Of a stretch of DNA of 64,000 nucleotides, positions 33,240-42,086 are shown in pieces. The stretch is from Verrucomicrobiales bacterium (GTDB taxonomy: Bacteria; Verrucomicrobiota; Verrucomicrobiia; Verrucomicrobiales; DEV007). The stretch's first letter is position 1, and every line of letters begins with the position of its first letter. The position numbers and the translations under genes were made by a program. Below the pieces are notes generated by a model. It was given only the letters and a program-made list of their open reading frames with translations. It did no database searches and was not told the DNA's origin. Location of the stretch: the NCBI GenBank assembly GCA_016795505.1, contig JAEUHH010000120.1:62001-126000 (forward strand), written 5' to 3'.

Positions 33240-33888
33240 GGTGGCCGGGCGGGTTGGGTGAGGTAGCTTTTTGAAACGAGAATTCGAGGAATTCCTTTCC
33301 GCCGCTGGCAACGTGGCAGGCCTCATGGATCGGTTCCAAGCCAACTCTTGCCGCGGTATCGAGCAAGGCGGACCGCTCGACGAAGTTCATGACGGTGGCC
33401 AGGCTCTGGAGGCTGGTGTACGGGGATGGCGACACTTTCTGGTGACCCGCGCCGGGCAGTTGCACCACGGTGACGAGCACTCCGGAAGGGTGAACCAGGT
33501 CGGCCAGATTCGCCAGAGCGCGCTCCAGAGGGACATACTCCAGAATCAGGCCTGCAAATGCCAGGTCGACGGGTTTCAGGGCAGGCATCTTGGTCCCGAG
33601 GTCCGCGCAGACCGTCTCCAGTCCACCAAGGGCCGCTTTCCACCGGTCACTCACCACGGCGAGGTAAGCCGCATTGATGTCGAGTGCGACGAGCCTTTCG
33701 ATCGGACGGCTGGCGGTCTGCTCGATGCCGTTTCCACCGGCACAGCCGACCAGGGCTACCGACCGGGGTTGGAACCGGTCGATGGACTGGCCAAACAGGC
33801 TGGACAACAGTTGAGCCTGACCCACCGCCGGCTGGCTCATGTGGGATTCGTAGTCCTGCAGGGGCAGCTCAAGCCAGGGATTGTCCAT
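33229..33888 (-). CDS. Class I SAM-dependent methyltransferase, cytosolic
   Basis: The protein is 219 residues. Motif I VALVGCAGGNGIE is followed by RLVALDINAAYLAVV (acidic loop binding the ribose), LETVCADLG, PVDLAFAGLILEYVPLERAL and a motif resembling HPSGVLVTVVQLPG. The order fits a class I methyltransferase of the Methyltransf_25 type. The substrate is unknown. The 3' end overlaps the start of a 121-residue unknown gene. It lies 48 bases after the GT-C gene on the same strand. Confidence 0.82.
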   Translation of the reverse strand: MDNPWLELPLQDYESHMSQPAVGQAQLLSSLFGQSIDRFQPRSVALVGCAGGNGIEQTASRPIERLVALDINAAYLAVVSDRWKAALGGLETVCADLGTKMPALKPVDLAFAGLILEYVPLERALANLADLVHPSGVLVTVVQLPGAGHQKVSPSPYTSLQSLATVMNFVERSALLDTAARVGLEPIHEACHVASGGKEFLEFSFQKATSPNPPGHHAC

Positions 33889-33936
33889 TGGGAGCTGGGA
33901 TTGCGGGCGGGTCCGGATGGGTGCCAGGCGATTGGA

Positions 33937-35781
33937 TTACCGGCCCGCCCGGGTGCGGTCGGAGGCTTCGTAAAGGTCCTTGTGACAGATCGACTGGCCG
34001 TCGCGGGTGGTGACCCAGTGGCTGCGGCCGCGGCGGAACTCCACGGCGGCGACGCCATCCGCATTCACCGGCCAGGCGCGGCTCTGGGCGACCCGGCCGG
34101 AGCGTCCCGGCCAATGCTGGCTTTGCCACCCGTAGAGCGCGAAGAATCCCGCCAGCAAGGTCACCCCGACCATCTGACGCGGCCAGGCCGGCGCCCGCAG
34201 CCACGGCTGGGCCATTCGGCCGAGTCCGGCGGCGATGCCGGCCAGCACGGCGGGCAGGGCGTAGGTCAGATACCAGTAGTAAAAATACAGCGAGGTGAAC
34301 TGCTGGTGTGCCAGCGCCAGGAGCGGTGCCAGCAGGGCGAGTCCCAACACCAGCGTGGCGGGCATCGCCGCCCGGCGCCGGCCGACATGGAGCCAGAGCA
34401 GCCCCCACACGATCAGGGCGGGCAGCAGGGCCCATTGTTTGAAAGCCAGGATGGGTTCCTCAAGCGCAAAACGGTTCAGCAACACGTCACCGAGCGAGGC
34501 GGTGTCCGCCCGGAGCGCCTCGATATCTGCGGAGATGGGAAAGCTGGTGCCGGTACTGTAATGCGACCAGGCATAGAAAAACCAATAGGGCTCCAGAGCG
34601 ATCAACTCGAACACTTCGCGGAAATGATAGCTGACCTGTGGCAGGTGGGGCGCGATGATCACGGCGAACAGCAGGCCCACGGTGGCATTCACCGCCAGCA
34701 GCCGCGCCACGGACCCGGTCGCGGCGGGATCGCCCGAACGAATGCGCCGCCAGAGCAGACAGGCCAGCAGTCCCCCGTGCAGCGCCACCGCAAAATGGAG
34801 GGAACCGGGATAGGACAACAGGCAAAGAAACACGGCGATAGCCAGACCCCACCAATCCCGCCAGCGGTCGGTGCGCAGCGCCAGCCAGGCGAACCCTAGG
34901 GCCACGGGGACGCAACACAACACGAAGGCATAGCCGCGGGCCTGCAGGCTGTAGTCGATGTGCATCGGATGCATCGCGGCCAGTCCCGCCGCGATCGCCG
35001 CCGCCAGCCGCAGGCCCCAGAGCTGGAGCAGCCACCACAGCGCGGCGATGGAGGCGAGTCCGGCGAGCAGCACCGGCATCCGCAGGGCCACGATGTTGAA
35101 GCGCTCGCGTTCAGCGCCGGTGATGGCGCGCCAGGTGCCGAGGCTGAGCTGTGTCGCCACGCTGAGGAGCACGGGATTGTTGCCGAGCCGGTTCTCCCAC
35201 AGCGCTTCCTGCCAGCCAGCGCCACGCCAGACACGGGTGCCATCACGCTGGATCTCGACATGACCGTGGAAATTGCGCCGCAGATTGTCCTGCTCGTCGA
35301 AATAGATGGCGCGATCGAGATGGGGCACCCGGTAGGCGGCGGCGATCACGAGCAGCAGAGCGAGGACGATCCAGTCGATGCGGCCGGCGCGCCACAGGCT
35401 GCCTCCGGCCCCGCGGACGAAGGGATGTGCCGGACGCCGCACCACCGGCAACCACCAGCGCGTCGAGAGAGCCGCCAGAGCAAGCAACAGGCCCGCGGCG
35501 AGGGATCCCTGCCAGAGGCCGATCTGACGGTAGGCCGGCGTGCCGAGATTCAGCTCACCGAGTTGCTTGAAATCGAAGAAAACGGCGCGCGGCACCTCGC
35601 GCGGAGACAGATCGAGTCCGCGGGCGACGCGTTTCAGCGCCTCGCCCTCCCAGGGTGCGGGGGCCAGCGTGGCGAACAGGAGACAGCCGGCTGCGGCCGC
35701 CGCGAGGATCGCAGTCCAGAGGCGCAGGGGGGTCGCGGTGAGCCAGTGTCGGCCCCGCGAAAGGATCTGGGAGAGTGACAT
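33937..35781 (-). CDS. Polytopic membrane glycosyltransferase (GT-C, GT39/ArnT-like)
   Basis: The protein is 614 residues with about ten or more hydrophobic segments, e.g. LWTAILAAAAAGCLLFATL near the N-terminus, ALLLVIAAAYRV, LLAGLASIAALWWLLQLW and MVGVTLLAGFFALYGW. The first extracytoplasmic loop has PHLDRAIYFDEQDNLRR, where the Asp-Glu pair corresponds to the catalytic acidic motif of GT-C enzymes using polyprenyl-phosphate sugars. Further on, AMHPMHIDYSLQARGYAF matches the HP..ID/S...R.Y pattern of GT39/GT83 proteins. It likely transfers a sugar to a lipid or protein at the envelope. Confidence 0.82.
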   Translation of the reverse strand: MSLSQILSRGRHWLTATPLRLWTAILAAAAAGCLLFATLAPAPWEGEALKRVARGLDLSPREVPRAVFFDFKQLGELNLGTPAYRQIGLWQGSLAAGLLLALAALSTRWWLPVVRRPAHPFVRGAGGSLWRAGRIDWIVLALLLVIAAAYRVPHLDRAIYFDEQDNLRRNFHGHVEIQRDGTRVWRGAGWQEALWENRLGNNPVLLSVATQLSLGTWRAITGAERERFNIVALRMPVLLAGLASIAALWWLLQLWGLRLAAAIAAGLAAMHPMHIDYSLQARGYAFVLCCVPVALGFAWLALRTDRWRDWWGLAIAVFLCLLSYPGSLHFAVALHGGLLACLLWRRIRSGDPAATGSVARLLAVNATVGLLFAVIIAPHLPQVSYHFREVFELIALEPYWFFYAWSHYSTGTSFPISADIEALRADTASLGDVLLNRFALEEPILAFKQWALLPALIVWGLLWLHVGRRRAAMPATLVLGLALLAPLLALAHQQFTSLYFYYWYLTYALPAVLAGIAAGLGRMAQPWLRAPAWPRQMVGVTLLAGFFALYGWQSQHWPGRSGRVAQSRAWPVNADGVAAVEFRRGRSHWVTTRDGQSICHKDLYEASDRTRAGR

Positions 35782-35938
35782 GCCGGGGGTTTTCTACAGG
35801 GACGAGACAGGGTCCGGCGGGGGGGAAGCCGGAGGTCAGTGTCGCCGGAATTCAAACCGGACACAAGGCCGGGTCCGCGATGCCGATGAGACCGGGATGG
35901 CACGGATTGACCAGCGATGGTCGAGGAGAAAGGGGAAT

Positions 35939-36043
35939 CCCACCGGGACCGCAGGCGTCCCGCCTGCCCCGGAGCCATTGTTGGTCGTTAGCCTTTGCCG
36001 TTCAACAAAAGGGGGCGGGCGGGACGCCCGCGGTCCCGGTGGG
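35939..36043. repeat. Imperfect 32-bp inverted repeat, GC-rich dispersed element
   Basis: The left arm 35939-35970 (CCCACCGGGACCGCAGGCG...) and right arm 36012-36043 (...CGCGGTCCCGGTGGG) are reverse complements with about two mismatches, separated by 41 bases. Each arm has its own internal hairpin (GCAGGCG-TCC-CGCCTGC and GCGGGCG-TCC-CGCCCGC). A third arm occurs at 58117-58148. It is probably a non-coding dispersed repeat. Confidence 0.85.
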
Positions 36044-36080
36044 TTCTGCCTTGAAGGTCGCCGTTCGTTCCAGGGTATTC

Positions 36081-36124
36081 CGATGAGACCCTGTCTGATC
36101 GGAGATCCTACCCTGTTTGATCGG
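36081..36124. repeat. 44-bp paired element, locus D
   Basis: The 22-mers 36081-36102 and 36103-36124 both have core ACCCTGT, in direct order. The element lies 13 bases beyond the 3' end of pntB (minus strand, stop at 36138) and 38 bases from the GC-rich inverted repeat. Confidence 0.88.
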
Positions 36125-36137
36125 AAACCCGGCCAGG

Positions 36138-37505
36138 TCAGTGGCCGCTTTTGAACTGGGCGGCGAGCTGGGTGATGGTGTCCTTGGCGTCGCCGTAGAT
36201 CATGCGGCAGTTCTCGCGGAAAAAGAGGGCGTTTTCCAATCCGGAGAAGCCGGCGCCCTTGCCACGCTTCAAGGCGAAGACGGTGCGGGCCTCGTGGACG
36301 TTGATGATGGGCATGCCGTAGATCGGGCTGCTGGGGTCGTCGGCCGCGGCGGGATTGACGACATCGTTCGCGCCGATGACGATGGCGACATCGACCTGGG
36401 AAATGGTGGGATTCACCGCGTCCATCTCGCAGAGCTGCTCGTACGGCACGTCGGCCTCGGCGAGGAGGACGTTCATGTGACCGGGCATGCGGCCGGCGAC
36501 GGGGTGGATGGCGTAGCGGACTTCGGCGCCGTTTTTCTCCAGCAGGCTGCCGAGTTCCTTCACCGCGTGCTGGGCCTGGGCGACGGCCATGCCGTAGCCG
36601 GGGACGAAAATGACGTTCTGCGCGGCTTCGAGCACGTAGTAGGCGTCCTCGACGGAGATGCCTTTCATCTCGCCCTCGACCGCCTTGCCGGCGGCGCCTC
36701 CGGCAGCCCCGAATCCGCCGAAGAGGACGTTGCCGAAGGTGCGGTTCATCGCCTTGCACATGATGATGGTGAGGATGATGCCGGAGGTGCCGACGAGGCA
36801 GCCGGCGACGATGAGCACTTTGTTGAGAATGACGAAGCCGGCGGCGGCACCGGCGAGGCCGGAGAAGCTGTTGAGGAAGGCGATGACGACGGGCATGTCG
36901 CCGCCGCCGATGGGCAGCACACCCAGCACGCCGAGCAGCAGGGAAAGCACGATGATGGCGTAGAGCACCCAGGCGACGGGCTGGATGCAGTAGTAGACGC
37001 CGAGGATGAGCAGGGCGGCAAAAATGAGGCCGTTGATGGCTTTCTGCCCCGCGAACAGGGTGGGTCGGCCGCTCATTTTCCCGGCCAGCTTGAGGTAGGC
37101 GATGAAGCTGCCGGTGAAGGTGACGCCGCCGATGAGAATGGCCGCGTAGATGGAGATGAGGGTGACGACATCGGTGCGGTGGCCGAACTCATGCTCGGCC
37201 CAGCCGACCAGGACGGAGGCGAGACCGCCGAAGCCATTGAAAAGGGCCACCAACTCGGGCATGCCGGTCATCTGCACCCGCTGGGCCCAGACGCCACCGA
37301 TCACGGCGCCGATGGCGAGGCCGGCGGCGATCCATTTGAAATCAATGATCTCCTTGTAGAAGAGGGTGGCCACGACGGCGATGAGCATGCCGACGGCCGA
37401 CAGGAGGTTCCCCCGGCGGGCGGTATCGGCGCGGCCCAGCATCTTGATGCCGAAGATGAAGAGGATCGAGGCGACGATGTAGGCGAGGTCGATCAGTTTT
37501 TCCAT
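36138..37505 (-). CDS. pntB: NAD(P) transhydrogenase subunit beta
   Basis: The protein is 455 residues. The first about 280 residues are membrane-spanning (LIDLAYIVASILFIFGIKML, GVLPIGGGDMPVVIAFLNSFSGLAGAAAGF). The C-terminal domain III binds NADP(H): VIFVPGYGMAVAQAQHAVKEL, HPVAGRMPGHMNVLLAEADVPYE and VAIVIGANDVVNPAA are hallmark segments. The enzyme couples hydride transfer from NADH to NADP+ to proton entry. The gene is last in the order pntAa-pntAb-pntB, with gaps of about 80 bases. Confidence 0.96.
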   Translation of the reverse strand: MEKLIDLAYIVASILFIFGIKMLGRADTARRGNLLSAVGMLIAVVATLFYKEIIDFKWIAAGLAIGAVIGGVWAQRVQMTGMPELVALFNGFGGLASVLVGWAEHEFGHRTDVVTLISIYAAILIGGVTFTGSFIAYLKLAGKMSGRPTLFAGQKAINGLIFAALLILGVYYCIQPVAWVLYAIIVLSLLLGVLGVLPIGGGDMPVVIAFLNSFSGLAGAAAGFVILNKVLIVAGCLVGTSGIILTIIMCKAMNRTFGNVLFGGFGAAGGAAGKAVEGEMKGISVEDAYYVLEAAQNVIFVPGYGMAVAQAQHAVKELGSLLEKNGAEVRYAIHPVAGRMPGHMNVLLAEADVPYEQLCEMDAVNPTISQVDVAIVIGANDVVNPAAADDPSSPIYGMPIINVHEARTVFALKRGKGAGFSGLENALFFRENCRMIYGDAKDTITQLAAQFKSGH

Positions 37506-37585
37506 AGGAGACAGGGGTGGTCGGTGAGTGGTGACCGGTGATCAGGGATCCGTGGCGGGGAGTCGGTGGCGCGAGGGGTGGTCGG

Positions 37586-37870
37586 TCACTTGTCCTTTTT
37601 CTTGAACATGCCGAGCATGCGATCGGTGACGAGATAACCGCCGACGACATTGATGGTGGCGAGGATGATGGCTCCGAAGCCGAGCCACTGGCCGAAGCTG
37701 TTGTCGCCGATGCCGCAGGCGATGAGGGCGCCGACCACGGTGATGCCCGAGATGGCATTCGAGCCCGACATGAGCGGGGTGTGGAGCTGGCTGGGCACCT
37801 TTTGGATCAATTCAAACCCGAGGAACCCGGCGAGGACGAAGACGAAGAGGAGCAGGACGAGCGTTTCCAT
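37586..37870 (-). CDS. pntAb: NAD(P) transhydrogenase subunit alpha, membrane part (alpha2)
   Basis: The protein is 94 residues with three hydrophobic segments: LVLLLFVFVLAGFLGFELI, AISGITVVGALIACGI and FGAIILATINVVGGYLVTDRML. The VPSQLHTPLMSGSNAISGI segment is the conserved signature of the PntA C-terminal membrane domain. It is encoded separately from the NAD-binding part, as in Rhodospirillum-type three-subunit transhydrogenases. It ends in a basic tail (FKKKDK). Confidence 0.93.
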   Translation of the reverse strand: METLVLLLFVFVLAGFLGFELIQKVPSQLHTPLMSGSNAISGITVVGALIACGIGDNSFGQWLGFGAIILATINVVGGYLVTDRMLGMFKKKDK

Positions 37871-37950
37871 GTGGTGATGGCGGAAAGGGTGTGACGCGGT
37901 ATCCGGAGTGTGGCGGAGCGGAGGTGAAATGGGGAGGCAATCAGGGGCTC

Positions 37951-39081
37951 TCAGGCGGTCTTGAACCGCTCGTGGACGACGGCGCCGCCGTGGGTGATGA
38001 CGCAGCCTTTCTGGATGTCGTCGGCGAGGTTGATGCGGACGGCTTTGGCCTCCTTGTCCCAGAAGTGTTCGATCATGTTGGCGAAATTCGCGGCCAACAC
38101 CTGGGTGGCGTGGGTGGCGACGTGGCCCTCGTAGTTGGCGAGGCCGATCAGCCGGACGCCGTTGGGGGTGACGACTTCCTCGCCGGGGACGATGCCCTCG
38201 ACGTTGCCACCGCCCTCGGCCGCGAGGTCGACGATGAGACTGCCGGGGCGCATGCCGGCGACGACATCGGATTTGATCAAAATGGGCGGCTTGCGGCCGA
38301 AGACCTTGGCGGTGGTGATGACGACATCGCTCTGGGCGCAGACTTTGCCCTGTTCGAGGCGCTGCTTTTCGAGCTGTTCAGGGGTGAGCTCTTTGGCGTA
38401 GCCCTGCTCGGTGCCACCGGTCTGGCCGAGGTCGATGCGGAGGGCTTTGGCGCCGAGGGACTCGGCCTGTTCGAGCGCTTCGGGGCGCACGTCGAAGGCG
38501 GTGACGCGGGCGCCGAGGCGCTTGGCGGTGGCAATGGCCTGGAGGCCGGCGACGCCGATGCCGACGATGAAGAACTTGGCCGGAGAAATCGTGCCGGCGG
38601 GGGTCATCATCATGGGCAGGATGGTCTTCATCCGGCTGGCGGCGAGGATGACGGCGACGTAGCCGGCGAGGTTCGCCTGGGAGCTGATGGCATCCATCTT
38701 CTGCGCCAGGGTGGTGCGCGGGATCATCTCCAGGCTGATGGCGGTGACGCCCTGATCGGCGAAGGCCTTGATGAGCCCGGATTCGTTGAAGGGATCGAGG
38801 AAACTGACATGGAGGGCACCCGATTTCTGCCGCGCGATCTCGGCGGGTTCGGGTTTGCGGACGCGCAGCACGGCGTCGGCCGCGGCGAGGGTCCCGGCGC
38901 GATCGGTGGTGATGCTGGCTCCCACGGCGGTGTAGTCGGCGTCGTGGTGGTCGGCGCGCTCGCCGGCACCGGATTCGATGACGACCTCGGCACCGAGGCC
39001 GATCAATTTTTTCGCGGAGACGGGATCGAGGGCCGCGCGGGTCTCGATGGGGTCGGTCTCTTTGGGGACGAAGATCTTCAT
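37951..39081 (-). CDS. pntAa: NAD(P) transhydrogenase subunit alpha, NAD-binding part (alpha1)
   Basis: The protein is 376 residues, starting at MKIFVPKETDPIETRAALDP, the family N-terminus with the RVAL/RAAL element. It is homologous to alanine dehydrogenase. The Rossmann loop is FIVGIGVAGLQAIATAKRLGARVTAFDVRPE, and DVVITTAKVFGRKPPILI with GSLIVDLAAEGGGNVEG are typical of domain I. It is soluble and binds NAD(H). It is first in the three-gene pnt operon. Confidence 0.95.
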   Translation of the reverse strand: MKIFVPKETDPIETRAALDPVSAKKLIGLGAEVVIESGAGERADHHDADYTAVGASITTDRAGTLAAADAVLRVRKPEPAEIARQKSGALHVSFLDPFNESGLIKAFADQGVTAISLEMIPRTTLAQKMDAISSQANLAGYVAVILAASRMKTILPMMMTPAGTISPAKFFIVGIGVAGLQAIATAKRLGARVTAFDVRPEALEQAESLGAKALRIDLGQTGGTEQGYAKELTPEQLEKQRLEQGKVCAQSDVVITTAKVFGRKPPILIKSDVVAGMRPGSLIVDLAAEGGGNVEGIVPGEEVVTPNGVRLIGLANYEGHVATHATQVLAANFANMIEHFWDKEAKAVRINLADDIQKGCVITHGGAVVHERFKTA

Positions 39082-39183
39082 GGGCGGAACCGGAGGGTCT
39101 GGCGGGATGTCGGGCGTGTGAAAAGGCGGGGGGCTACCTTATCCCCGGCGGCCTGTCCGTCCACCGGAATCGCTGTGACGAAA

Positions 39184-39217
39184 CAGCCGGCTCCGCCGTG
39201 GGGACGGAAGCCGGCTG
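39184..39217 (-). terminator. Stem-loop after the DUF1080 gene, possible terminator
   Basis: CAGCCGGCT (39184-39192) pairs with AGCCGGCTG (39209-39217), a 9-bp GC-rich stem with a 16-base loop, followed on the minus strand by TTTCG. It lies about 35 bases beyond the stop of the minus-strand DUF1080 gene and before pntAa. The short T-run makes intrinsic termination possible but weak. Confidence 0.45.
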
Positions 39218-39251
39218 GTCGGCAAAAATGACAAAGTGGGTGGGCAGAGAC

Positions 39252-39950
39252 TCAGTCGAGCACCTTCACCTCGATGCTCTGGTAGTGGACTTCGCTCTCG
39301 GGGTCGTGAGCCTGGAGGCCGAAGGTGCCCTCGCCGATCTTCCGGCCGGCGAAGCCGCTCTCCACACCGCCCTCGGGCTCGGTCCACTGCACGGTGGTCT
39401 CGCCGTTGACCTTGATGGTGACGGTCTTGCCCTTCACCGTGATGTGGTAGTCGAACCACTCGCCGTCGGTGCTCGGCGCCTTGTCGCGCTTCAGGTGCTC
39501 GCCGCCGGCGGGCTCTTTCTGGCCGGGCTCGAGGACGAGAATGTTGACGATGCCGTAGAGGCTGCCGGTCTTCTTCGGGTCTTTGTGGGTGGAATTGACC
39601 TGGGCTTCAAAGCCGATCTTCGGCCAGTCGGTGTCCTGATACTGGGTGTGGAAATAGACGCCGCTGTTGGAGCCCTTGGTGGTGCGGACCTTGAGCTTGA
39701 GTTCGAAATTCTTGAATTTCCCGCCGTTCACATCGCCGGTGTAGAACAGGTGGCTTTTGCCGCCTTTCACGATGAGGGCGCCGTCTTTCACGGAGAAAGA
39801 GTCGGGGTTCTCCTTCGACGGAGTCCATCCGGTGAGGTCTTTGCCGTTGAACAGGGGCACAAAGCCCTCTTCAGCAGCGGCGGGAGTCTGGGTGAGGCCG
39901 CCCAGCAGCAGGGTGGCGGCGGTGGCAAGGGTCAGGGCAGAGGTTTTCAT
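39252..39950 (-). CDS. Secreted DUF1080 (3-keto-disaccharide hydrolase-like) protein
   Basis: The protein is 232 residues. Signal peptide MKTSALTLATAATLLLGGLTQTPAAA is followed by VPLFNGKDLTGWTP, the family opening, then LFYTGDVNGGKFKNFELKLKV, SNSGVYFHTQY and GEWFDYHITVKGKTVTIKVNG, and the terminal FGLQAHDPESEVHYQSIEV. This is a single jelly-roll domain at usual family length. It is periplasmic or extracellular. Family members act on oxidised (3-keto) glycosides. It complements the fusion protein at 10.9 kb. Confidence 0.9.
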   Translation of the reverse strand: MKTSALTLATAATLLLGGLTQTPAAAEEGFVPLFNGKDLTGWTPSKENPDSFSVKDGALIVKGGKSHLFYTGDVNGGKFKNFELKLKVRTTKGSNSGVYFHTQYQDTDWPKIGFEAQVNSTHKDPKKTGSLYGIVNILVLEPGQKEPAGGEHLKRDKAPSTDGEWFDYHITVKGKTVTIKVNGETTVQWTEPEGGVESGFAGRKIGEGTFGLQAHDPESEVHYQSIEVKVLD

Positions 39951-40058
39951 GGGCGGGAGTAGTACGCCGGAAGTGGCCGGGCGGCAAGGATCAAGACGCC
40001 GCCGGCGCGGGCGAAACCGGGCTTGCCGATCGGGTCAAGCACGCCCATCCTTGCGGCC

Positions 40059-40784
40059 ATGCGTGCGCTCTCCCGTCTTCTCACCCTGCTGGTCGCCGGC
40101 TTTCTCGTTTCCTGTGCCGCTCCGGGCGGCGGCGGTGGCATCGGTCGCGATGCCTGGGGCCATCGACCGGGGCCGAAGGGCTTCCGCACCGTGGTGATCG
40201 ACGCGGGACACGGCGGGAGCGACTCCGGAGCGCGGAGTCATGCGACCGGGGCGATGGAGAAAGACCTCGCGCTCGACATGGCGCGCCGGGTGAAGGGCGA
40301 GCTGCCCGGCTGGCGGGTCGTGCTGCTCCGGGACGGCGACTATTTCATCGACCTCGACGAGCGGGTGGGCATGGCCAACCGCCACGGCGATGCGGTGCTG
40401 GTCAGCCTGCACTTCAACCACGGTCCGTCGCATCTCTCCGGTCCGGAGACGTTCTACTGGCGCGTGGACAGCCACGGGCTGGCGACGCGCATCCAGCGCA
40501 ACCTGGCTTCGGCCATACCCGATGAGCACGGCAACCGCGGCCTGGTGCGCCGTCGGCTGCGGCTGACCCGGAATCCCGAGATTCCCTGTGTGCTGGTCGA
40601 GTGCGGCTACCTGTCGAACTCAGCCGAAGCCCGGCGGATCGAAAACGGGGCCTATCGGGCGTCGCTGGCGCGGGCGATCGCGGCGGCGATCAAGGAGCAG
40701 TCGGCCCACGGCGATGCCGGGACCGGTCCGCTGCCCCCGCCCATCAATGCCCCGATGAGCCGGCCGACGGACGCGCCGGAGTGA
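40059..40784 (+). CDS. N-acetylmuramoyl-L-alanine amidase (Amidase_3), lipoprotein
   Basis: The protein is 241 residues from MRALSRLLTLLVAGFLVSCA, with lipobox LVSC (Cys19). A TTG start at 40023 would add 12 residues before the signal and is less likely. Amidase_3 motifs are present: TVVIDAGHGGSDSGA (zinc His), then an acidic residue in the following helix, VSLHFNHG (zinc His) and CVLVECGYLSNSAEA (catalytic Glu). It cleaves the amide between MurNAc and the stem peptide during septation or recycling. There is no AMIN or SPOR domain, so targeting would be by the lipid anchor. Confidence 0.92.
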   Translation: MRALSRLLTLLVAGFLVSCAAPGGGGGIGRDAWGHRPGPKGFRTVVIDAGHGGSDSGARSHATGAMEKDLALDMARRVKGELPGWRVVLLRDGDYFIDLDERVGMANRHGDAVLVSLHFNHGPSHLSGPETFYWRVDSHGLATRIQRNLASAIPDEHGNRGLVRRRLRLTRNPEIPCVLVECGYLSNSAEARRIENGAYRASLARAIAAAIKEQSAHGDAGTGPLPPPINAPMSRPTDAPE

Positions 40785-40868
40785 GCGGGCGTAACGCCAG
40801 GCGCGGGGCGCGGTCGCGTGCCGGGCGGACATTGCCACGCCGGTCGGCCCCGTGATAGCCTCGCGGGC

Positions 40869-42074
40869 ATGACGACGACCGTTTCGAGACGCCAATTTCT
40901 CCGGGGAAGTTCCAGCCTGGCCGCGGCAGGCCTGTTTTCCGGGCTGGGTCCGGTTCGCGCGGCGGATGCCAGTCGCAAGGCGGCCATCATCGGCCACACC
41001 GGAGCCGGTGACTACGGTCACGGGATCGAGCGGATCTTTGCAGGCCTCCCGGATGTCTCCGTCGTCGCGGTCGCCGATCCCCACGAGGGCGGACGGGCCA
41101 AGGCGAAGGCCGCCTCCGGTGCGGCGCGCGACTATGCCGACTACCGCGACATGCTGGACCGGGAAAAGCCGGACCTGGTGGCGATCGGTCCGCGCTGGGC
41201 GGGCGAGCATCACGCGATGGCGATGGCGGCGCTCCAGGCGGGTGCCCATCTGTATTTGGAAAAACCCTTTACCGTCACGCTGGCGGAGGCCGATGAGATC
41301 CTGAAACTCGCGGCGCAGAGCGGTCGCCGCATCGCCGTGGCCCACGTGACCCGCTGCGCCCCGAATGTCCTGCGGCTGGAGGCGGCGCTGCGCGACGGGC
41401 TCATCGGGGACCTGCTGGAGATCCATACGGTGGGAAAGATGGGCTCCCGCTCGGGCGGTCAGGACATGATGGTGCTCGGCCTGCATGTCTTCGACCTGGC
41501 GCGCCTGTTCGCCGGCGAGGTGGAGTGGTGCCAGGCCCGCATCCGACTCCAGGGTGCCATGCCGACAGTGGCCCAGGCGAAAGAGTCACCGTCCGACCGG
41601 GTCGGGCCGGTGGTGGGCGACGACATTTTTGCCCATTTCGCGATGCGCTCGGGGGTGAATGTCACTTTCCGCAGCCGGCCCGGTCTCGAAAAAGCGGCCG
41701 GACCCTTCGGCATGGAGATCATCGGTTCCCGCGGAGTGGTCAGGTTGAACTCCGGGGCCGTGCCCAGTCTGTCCCTCCTCGCCGCACCCAGCCGGGCTGC
41801 CGCCACGCGGACAGAAAGCTGGGTTGACTGGAATGGCGGTGTCGATCCCGCGACCGAAGCCACCATCGACGGGCTGACCGCCTACGACGCCGCCCACCGG
41901 CGGGTGGTGCGCGACTGGCTGCTGGCCATCGACGAGGGACGCGAGCCGCTGGCCTCGGGCGAGCGGGCGATGAAGGCGATCGAGATGGCCCACGGGGCGT
42001 TCCGGGCGGGATTGGCTGGCGGTCGGGTGGAATTTCCGCTGGTTGATCGTGGCCATCCGCTCATCGCCGGGTGA
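40869..42074 (+). CDS. Tat-exported Gfo/Idh/MocA family oxidoreductase
   Basis: The protein is 401 residues. The Tat signal is MTTTVSRRQFLRGSSSLAAA. The Rossmann start KAAIIGHTGAGDYGHGIERIF keeps the glycine pattern only loosely (HTGAGDYGHG). The usual motifs AIGPRWAGEHHAMAMAAL and GAHLYLEKPFTVTLAEAD follow, with Lys of EKP as catalytic residue. The sugar substrate is unknown. The preceding amidase ends 84 bases upstream and a PLD-domain gene follows after 12 bases. Confidence 0.9.
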   Translation: MTTTVSRRQFLRGSSSLAAAGLFSGLGPVRAADASRKAAIIGHTGAGDYGHGIERIFAGLPDVSVVAVADPHEGGRAKAKAASGAARDYADYRDMLDREKPDLVAIGPRWAGEHHAMAMAALQAGAHLYLEKPFTVTLAEADEILKLAAQSGRRIAVAHVTRCAPNVLRLEAALRDGLIGDLLEIHTVGKMGSRSGGQDMMVLGLHVFDLARLFAGEVEWCQARIRLQGAMPTVAQAKESPSDRVGPVVGDDIFAHFAMRSGVNVTFRSRPGLEKAAGPFGMEIIGSRGVVRLNSGAVPSLSLLAAPSRAAATRTESWVDWNGGVDPATEATIDGLTAYDAAHRRVVRDWLLAIDEGREPLASGERAMKAIEMAHGAFRAGLAGGRVEFPLVDRGHPLIAG

Positions 42075-42086
42075 GAATGCCGCGTC

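Noticed and set aside
33271-34899. 542-codon open frame on the plus strand
   Set aside because: It crosses three minus-strand genes (methyltransferase, small gene edge, GT-C transferase). The Gln/Gly/Arg-rich translation has no domain.
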